64,000 nucleotides of DNA from Cucumis sativus (Eukaryota > Streptophyta > Magnoliopsida > Cucurbitales > Cucurbitaceae). The stretch lies in NCBI RefSeq assembly GCF_000004075.3, contig NC_026657.2, forward strand, positions 30,412,408 through 30,476,407. The letters run 5' to 3'. The notes below the pieces were generated by a model. That model did not search any database, was not told the origin of the DNA, and saw only the letters and a list, made by a program, of their open reading frames with translations. Within the stretch, counting starts at the first letter, position 1, and each line of letters begins with the position of its first letter. Below, one piece after another: positions 60,141 through 64,000 of the stretch. A program made the translations under genes and the position numbers.

Positions 60141-63012
60141 TAAACAAGTATAACTGCAATATAAACATAGCTTATCAATAATTTGCATGAAAAACAGAAA
60201 ATTCAACAATCAATTTTCATGATGGTATAGAAACACTAGAACACTATCTGGGGAAGGAAGAATAATATCACTCTTTGAACGTTTTCTTGCTCCCCCTCAA
60301 AGGTACCCTGTGCTGGAGTCAATCCAAAAGTATCTATGGCCTCGGCTTTGCAAGCTTGACCAAAGAACACTGTGAGCATGTTTTCCACTTGTAGGCCTAG
60401 AAATGGATGCATTTTATTATTTTTATCATTTTGTTGTCGTAATTAAGGGAATCCAAACTAATTGCCCACCAATTGGCTATATATCGGATGCAGGTATGAG
60501 CTGCACTACCAAATGATTACATTTGGAAAGGTAGTTTTACTTGGAAATTTGAAATTTTGGTTATGGCATAAGCCAACTTATATACGATCTTGACAGGAAT
60601 GTATGGTGCAGGTCTTTTGTACCAAAAGCAAACCAAATTGTAATGCTTGTCCAATGAGAGGAGAATGTAGGCATTTTGCAAGCGCATTTGCAAGGTCTGG
60701 CCATCAGTTCATGCAGTCTTTCTTTCCCAATCTCTTTTTCTTTATTTCCTATCTTTTTTTACAAGAGTATGTGCGTATAAGCAACGTGATTTAGGCCCCA
60801 ACTAATAGCAACTATTTTGAGTTCAATTCTTTTAGAATGTCACTAATCACATGTCAAGGGCACAGATACTTTAAAGCTTAATTCCTGCAGCAATTCTCAT
60901 AAAGACAGCAATCTTTAATTATGGATAAGTGGGGTAACTAATAGACATGCTTCTTACATATCCAGTGCAAGGCTCGGCCTTCCAGCACCAGAAGATAAAA
61001 GAATAGTCAGTACTACTGAGTGCAGAGAACCAGACAATAACCAACCCAGAACAATTGACCAACCAATGCTGTCTCTCCCTCCATCGACAATATCATCTGT
61101 AGAGATCAAGCCATCAGAAAGCCATCAATCTGATGGTAAGACTACAGCTGGTGCATGTGTACCCATTATTGAAGAACCAGCAACACCAGAGCAAGAAACC
61201 GCCACCCAAGATGCAATAATCGACATTGAGGATGCCTTCTACGAAGACCCTGATGAAATTCCTACAATAAAACTAAACATTGAGGAGTTCTCACAGAACT
61301 TGCAGAACTACGTTCAAAAGAATATGGAACTTCAAGAAGGTGACATGTCAAAAGCCTTAATTGCATTAACCCCAGAAGCCGCATCAATTCCCACGCCCAA
61401 ACTAAAAAATGTCAGCCGGCTGCGAACAGAGCATCAAGTGTAAGCAAAACATTTGCTACCCTTACTCATCAAGATCTTTCGCATTTCCAAATAGATGGCA
61501 CTACATGATATAATTTAATGGTTCAGAAATTGTTTGCCCATTGTATGTCCAACGTCAACGGCTATAGCTATCACATTTCAAATAAAATTTCTTACTTGCA
61601 TGCTAATTTTTTTTCCCCTTTTGCAGCTATGAACTTCCAGATAACCACCCTCTTCTTGAGAAGGTGAGTGATTCTTGCATCTAAAGAATTAACAATTTTA
61701 CTTTCTTTTGGAGAGTTTTTCATTTATGGGGAATGTGGAGAATTATGACCGTGTGGTAATTCTTATCAGTTGAAGTTGGATAGAAGAGAGCCAGATGATC
61801 CTTCCTCATACCTTTTGGCTATATGGACACCAGGTAGATGTATCTCCAAAACATTACAAATCTCTATCTAATTAAAGGACAGAAGTCTAAACTAAAATTC
61901 GAAGTATTAGTTTTTGAAGTATGTTTGCTCATGAATTCTGTAATAAATTATATTTTTTATGCTACCCAGGTGAAACAGCAAATTCCATCCAACTACCAGA
62001 AAAAAGATGCAGTAGTCAAGAACACCATCAATTGTGTTGTGAGGAGGAGTGCCTCTCGTGCAACAGTGTCAGAGAAGCCAACTCCTTCATGGTTCGAGGG
62101 ACTCTTTTGGTGAGATATTGTCTTGTCAACTACGTTGTTATGCTCAAATATACTTAGTATACCGAATCCTGATAAATACTTAATACACCGCCCCCTCTTA
62201 AAAAAACAGATACCATGTCGAACAGCAATGAGAGGAAGCTTTCCGCTGAATGGCACTTACTTTCAAGTCAATGAGGTAAAGTTAAACGGGATATGTACTG
62301 TCTTTGTTCTTCAACGCTTAGTGCCACAACTTACTATAAATATTTTATTTGTAGGTGTTTGCAGATCACGAATCAAGCCTCAACCCAATAGATGTTCCAA
62401 GGGACTGGATATGGAATCTACCTAGACGCACAGTGTATTTTGGGACCTCCATACCAACAATATTCAAAGGTTCCTCATAGAACATATACCTCTTATTGTG
62501 TGATTGATTAAATAATAACAGTTCTTGTCCACCAGGTTTATCAACACAAGGCATCCAACACTGTTTCTGGAGAGGTACCTATTCTTAAATTACTATTTTC
62601 CTATCATTTATATGCGCCATTGAGAAAAATGTTTGCTATGTGTGTGTGTGTGTGTGTCTGTGTATGTATATGTATGTATGTGTGATTGCAGATGACATAA
62701 GAACAGGTGTAACATTTACAAACAATGTTAAAAATGTGAGAATAATGGTAACAGACTAACAGTTAAACAAAATTTGATTTACTGGCCCTGTGTTTGCACC
62801 AACCAATGACTTCGAGTAAACATTAAACGATCATCATAAATCTCTCAACCTTATCATTCTCTACTTTCACTCAAATGTATTCACAACATGCAGGATTCGT
62901 CTGTGTAAGAGGTTTTGATCAAAAAACAAGAGCACCCCGACCATTGATGGCTAGGCTTCATTTTCCAGCCAGCAAATTGAACAGAGGAAGAGGCAAAACA
63001 GAGGATCAATAA
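53715..63012 (+). CDS. DML: 5-methylcytosine DNA glycosylase, ROS1/DEMETER-like
   Basis: Nineteen exons: 53715-54255, 54693-56381, 56478-56870, 57822-57912, 58008-59367, 59456-59535, 59665-59749, 59832-59923, 60303-60371, 60494-60530, 60612-60694, 60966-61439, 61627-61663, 61770-61833, 61970-62109, 62210-62275, 62355-62469, 62536-62574, 62894-63012 (1857 aa). WIPATPMKP lies near the N-terminus and Lys/Arg-rich stretches follow. The glycosylase is split: RPRPKVELDEETGRVWKLL to FLTQNVSDHLSS, then a 450-residue acidic, disordered insert, then the helix-hairpin-helix with Lys1397 (GLGLKSVECVR) and catalytic Asp1415 (VDTNVGR), 18 apart as in ROS1. The [4Fe-4S] cysteines are 1482, 1489, 1492 and 1498. 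A permuted CXXC unit and an RRM-like domain ending ARLHFPASKL follow. It excises 5-methylcytosine in DNA by a bifunctional glycosylase/lyase reaction. The N-terminal WIPATPMKP favours the ROS1 clade. A second possible Met lies 6 codons in. Confidence 0.95.
56382..56477 (+). other. 96-nt in-frame intron of the demethylase gene
   Basis: It starts GTACC after ACATTAG and ends in a T-rich tract with TATACAG. Its length is a multiple of three and it has no stop in frame, so retained transcripts would add 32 residues. Splicing is favoured by the strong pyrimidine tract and by joining that gives a normal Gly codon. Confidence 0.55.
57217..57566. mobile_element. Tourist-like MITE, interrupted by a retroposon
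   Basis: The ends GGACATGTTCCAGGGTGA and, reverse-complemented, AGACATGTTTGGGAGTGA match, with TTA on both sides (57214-57216 and 57567-57569). This marks a PIF/Harbinger-type MITE of about 200 bp before the internal insertion. It lies in intron 3 of the demethylase gene. Confidence 0.6.
57348..57484 (+). mobile_element. short retroposon with A-rich tail, nested in the MITE
   Basis: The 137-bp insert ends in CCAAAAAAAGAAAA. It is flanked by GGTTAAAAACATGT (57334-57347) and GGTAAAAAACATGT (57485-57498), a 14-bp target duplication with one mismatch. An A-rich tail and long duplication point to LINE-driven insertion of a SINE, a truncated LINE or another short transcript. Confidence 0.6.
60112..60140. 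repeat. (TA)n microsatellite in demethylase intron 8
   Basis: About 13 TA units between exons 8 and 9 of the demethylase gene. Confidence 0.85.
62638..62685. repeat. (TG)n/(TATG)n microsatellite in demethylase intron 18
   Basis: A compound TG and TATG repeat in the last intron of the demethylase gene. Confidence 0.8.
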
Positions 63013-64000
63013 GAGAGCGAGGAGATGAAGCCCAAACCAGGACAGCCCAAATAACATAGCAGTAAGAAAAGAACATTTGGTAAGACAGCTTCCAACCCGT
63101 CACAAATAAGTTAATATCCATTGTAAATTCCTGTTTGACACGTGATTAACAGCATTAGAATTAGTCATTTCAAGCTCAAGTCTGAATCACTCATAAAAAA
63201 AAACTAGCGTCCGACACTAGCCATGAGATGCTTATTAATTTCTCTATCCAAGATGTGAGATGCCAGTTGCATACCAGCAAACGGAAGATTACAGCACGTC
63301 AAACTAGCGATCATCAGAAATTTAGCTGAGTGTTGAGAAGAAAGTCGTGTTTTTTTTTTTTTCAGTCAGATAAATTATTAGAGACAGAGATGGGCGTAGA
63401 GATGCAAAAGACAAGAGTATCAAATTTGGAGGCAGTGTTTAGTGGCTTGTCGGTGTGAAACAAAATATGACTCCTGTGTGAATCCGAAAGTTAGGAGGTA
63501 GTTTGGGAGCTGTATAGAAGAATATATATATATCTAGATATAGAAATTTGAAAATGCATTTAAAAACAAACTTTTGAGTAATTTTATGTTTGAAAATACT
63601 ATTCTACAATTTCGAGGAAAAGGAATACTTGGTTATTAAAGAAGCCAAAAAAAATAATACAAGTACTCTTGAACTGAAATTTTATTGGAAAAGGAATATA
63701 TTAAAAATTTTCGTTCAAACCATTGTAAGGACTCCATGGAATACCGTCGTTATGCAAAAACGGCTCGACTTTTAAGAACTTCACTCATGAGTTCATCTAT
63801 TTTGAGACATTCAGTATATCTATCTATATGGAGAGAAGGAAAGACACACACACCGACAAAATTTATCCCAAAAAAAATTGAAGGCGAAGCAAGCCAGATC
63901 ACTTCAGAATACAATCGCGAAAGCATAGAAATCTGCCAATATGCTCGTGAAAAAAAAGGTTAAATCCTCCAAAGAGCTGCTATATAAATTAGCTTAGTCC
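63013..64000. other. 3' flank of the demethylase gene
   Basis: It holds the 3' untranslated region and then AT-rich DNA with a T-tract near 63350. Open frames near 63590-63963 have no recognisable domain and are not called. Confidence 0.5.

Noticed and set aside
63590-63963. open frames of 61 and 92 codons at the right edge
   Set aside because: No domain, AT-rich, and no splice or start context that would mark them as a gene.

Overview
This is plant nuclear DNA from a eudicot. The sequence is AT-rich with intron-split genes, GT-AG introns, pyrimidine-rich leaders and TA microsatellites. Gene content and order match Arabidopsis blocks, and the MITE types resemble ones I associate with cucurbits, so a cucurbit such as Cucumis is my guess; the sequence alone does not prove it. 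There is no viral, LTR-retrotransposon or CRISPR sequence that I can support.

Layout, left to right. A probable 5' leader of a gene leaving the left edge (minus strand). An HRA1-type trihelix transcription factor (+, 3746-5152). A trihelix-UMP kinase fusion gene (+, 6457-10593, 7 exons). A PXC1-type LRR receptor kinase (-, 12855-15011). About 6.6 kb of AT-rich spacer with a MITE at 18.4 kb. A CYP76-type cytochrome P450 (+, 21661-24435). A DUF3475/DUF668 protein (-, 25611-27296). A small protein related to Arabidopsis At3g10020 (+, 29641-30075). A CSLA mannan synthase (+, 30866-33784, 9 exons). A plastid peroxiredoxin IIE (-, 34863-35552). A plant-specific HD2 histone deacetylase (-, 37967-42023, 10 exons). 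Sterol C-14 reductase FACKEL (+, 42857-48034, 13 exons). A second AT-rich spacer with a SINE and a MITE. Finally a ROS1/DEMETER-like 5-methylcytosine DNA glycosylase (+, 53715-63012, 19 exons). All multi-exon models were built by hand; their exon phases close and the totals are multiples of three (UMPK 538 aa, CSLA 532, HD2 318, FK 369, DML 1857).

The genes are not an operon-like system, but their linkage is informative. From memory of Arabidopsis loci, HRA1, the trihelix-UMPK gene, the At3g10020-like gene and a DML sit together at At3g10010-10040. FK, PRXIIE and CYP76G1 sit at At3g52940-52970. CSLA and HD2 are neighbours at two chromosome 5 sites. PXC1 and ROS1 are neighbours on chromosome 2. 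This window seems to keep in one place what Arabidopsis has dispersed.

The most notable sequence-level finds are: a probable U12-type AT-AC intron followed by a 14-nt microexon in the HD2 gene, with a TTA-flanked MITE filling most of that intron; the trihelix-UMP kinase fusion; a retroposon nested in a Tourist-like MITE inside a DNA demethylase intron; and an in-frame, stop-free 96-nt intron in the same gene.
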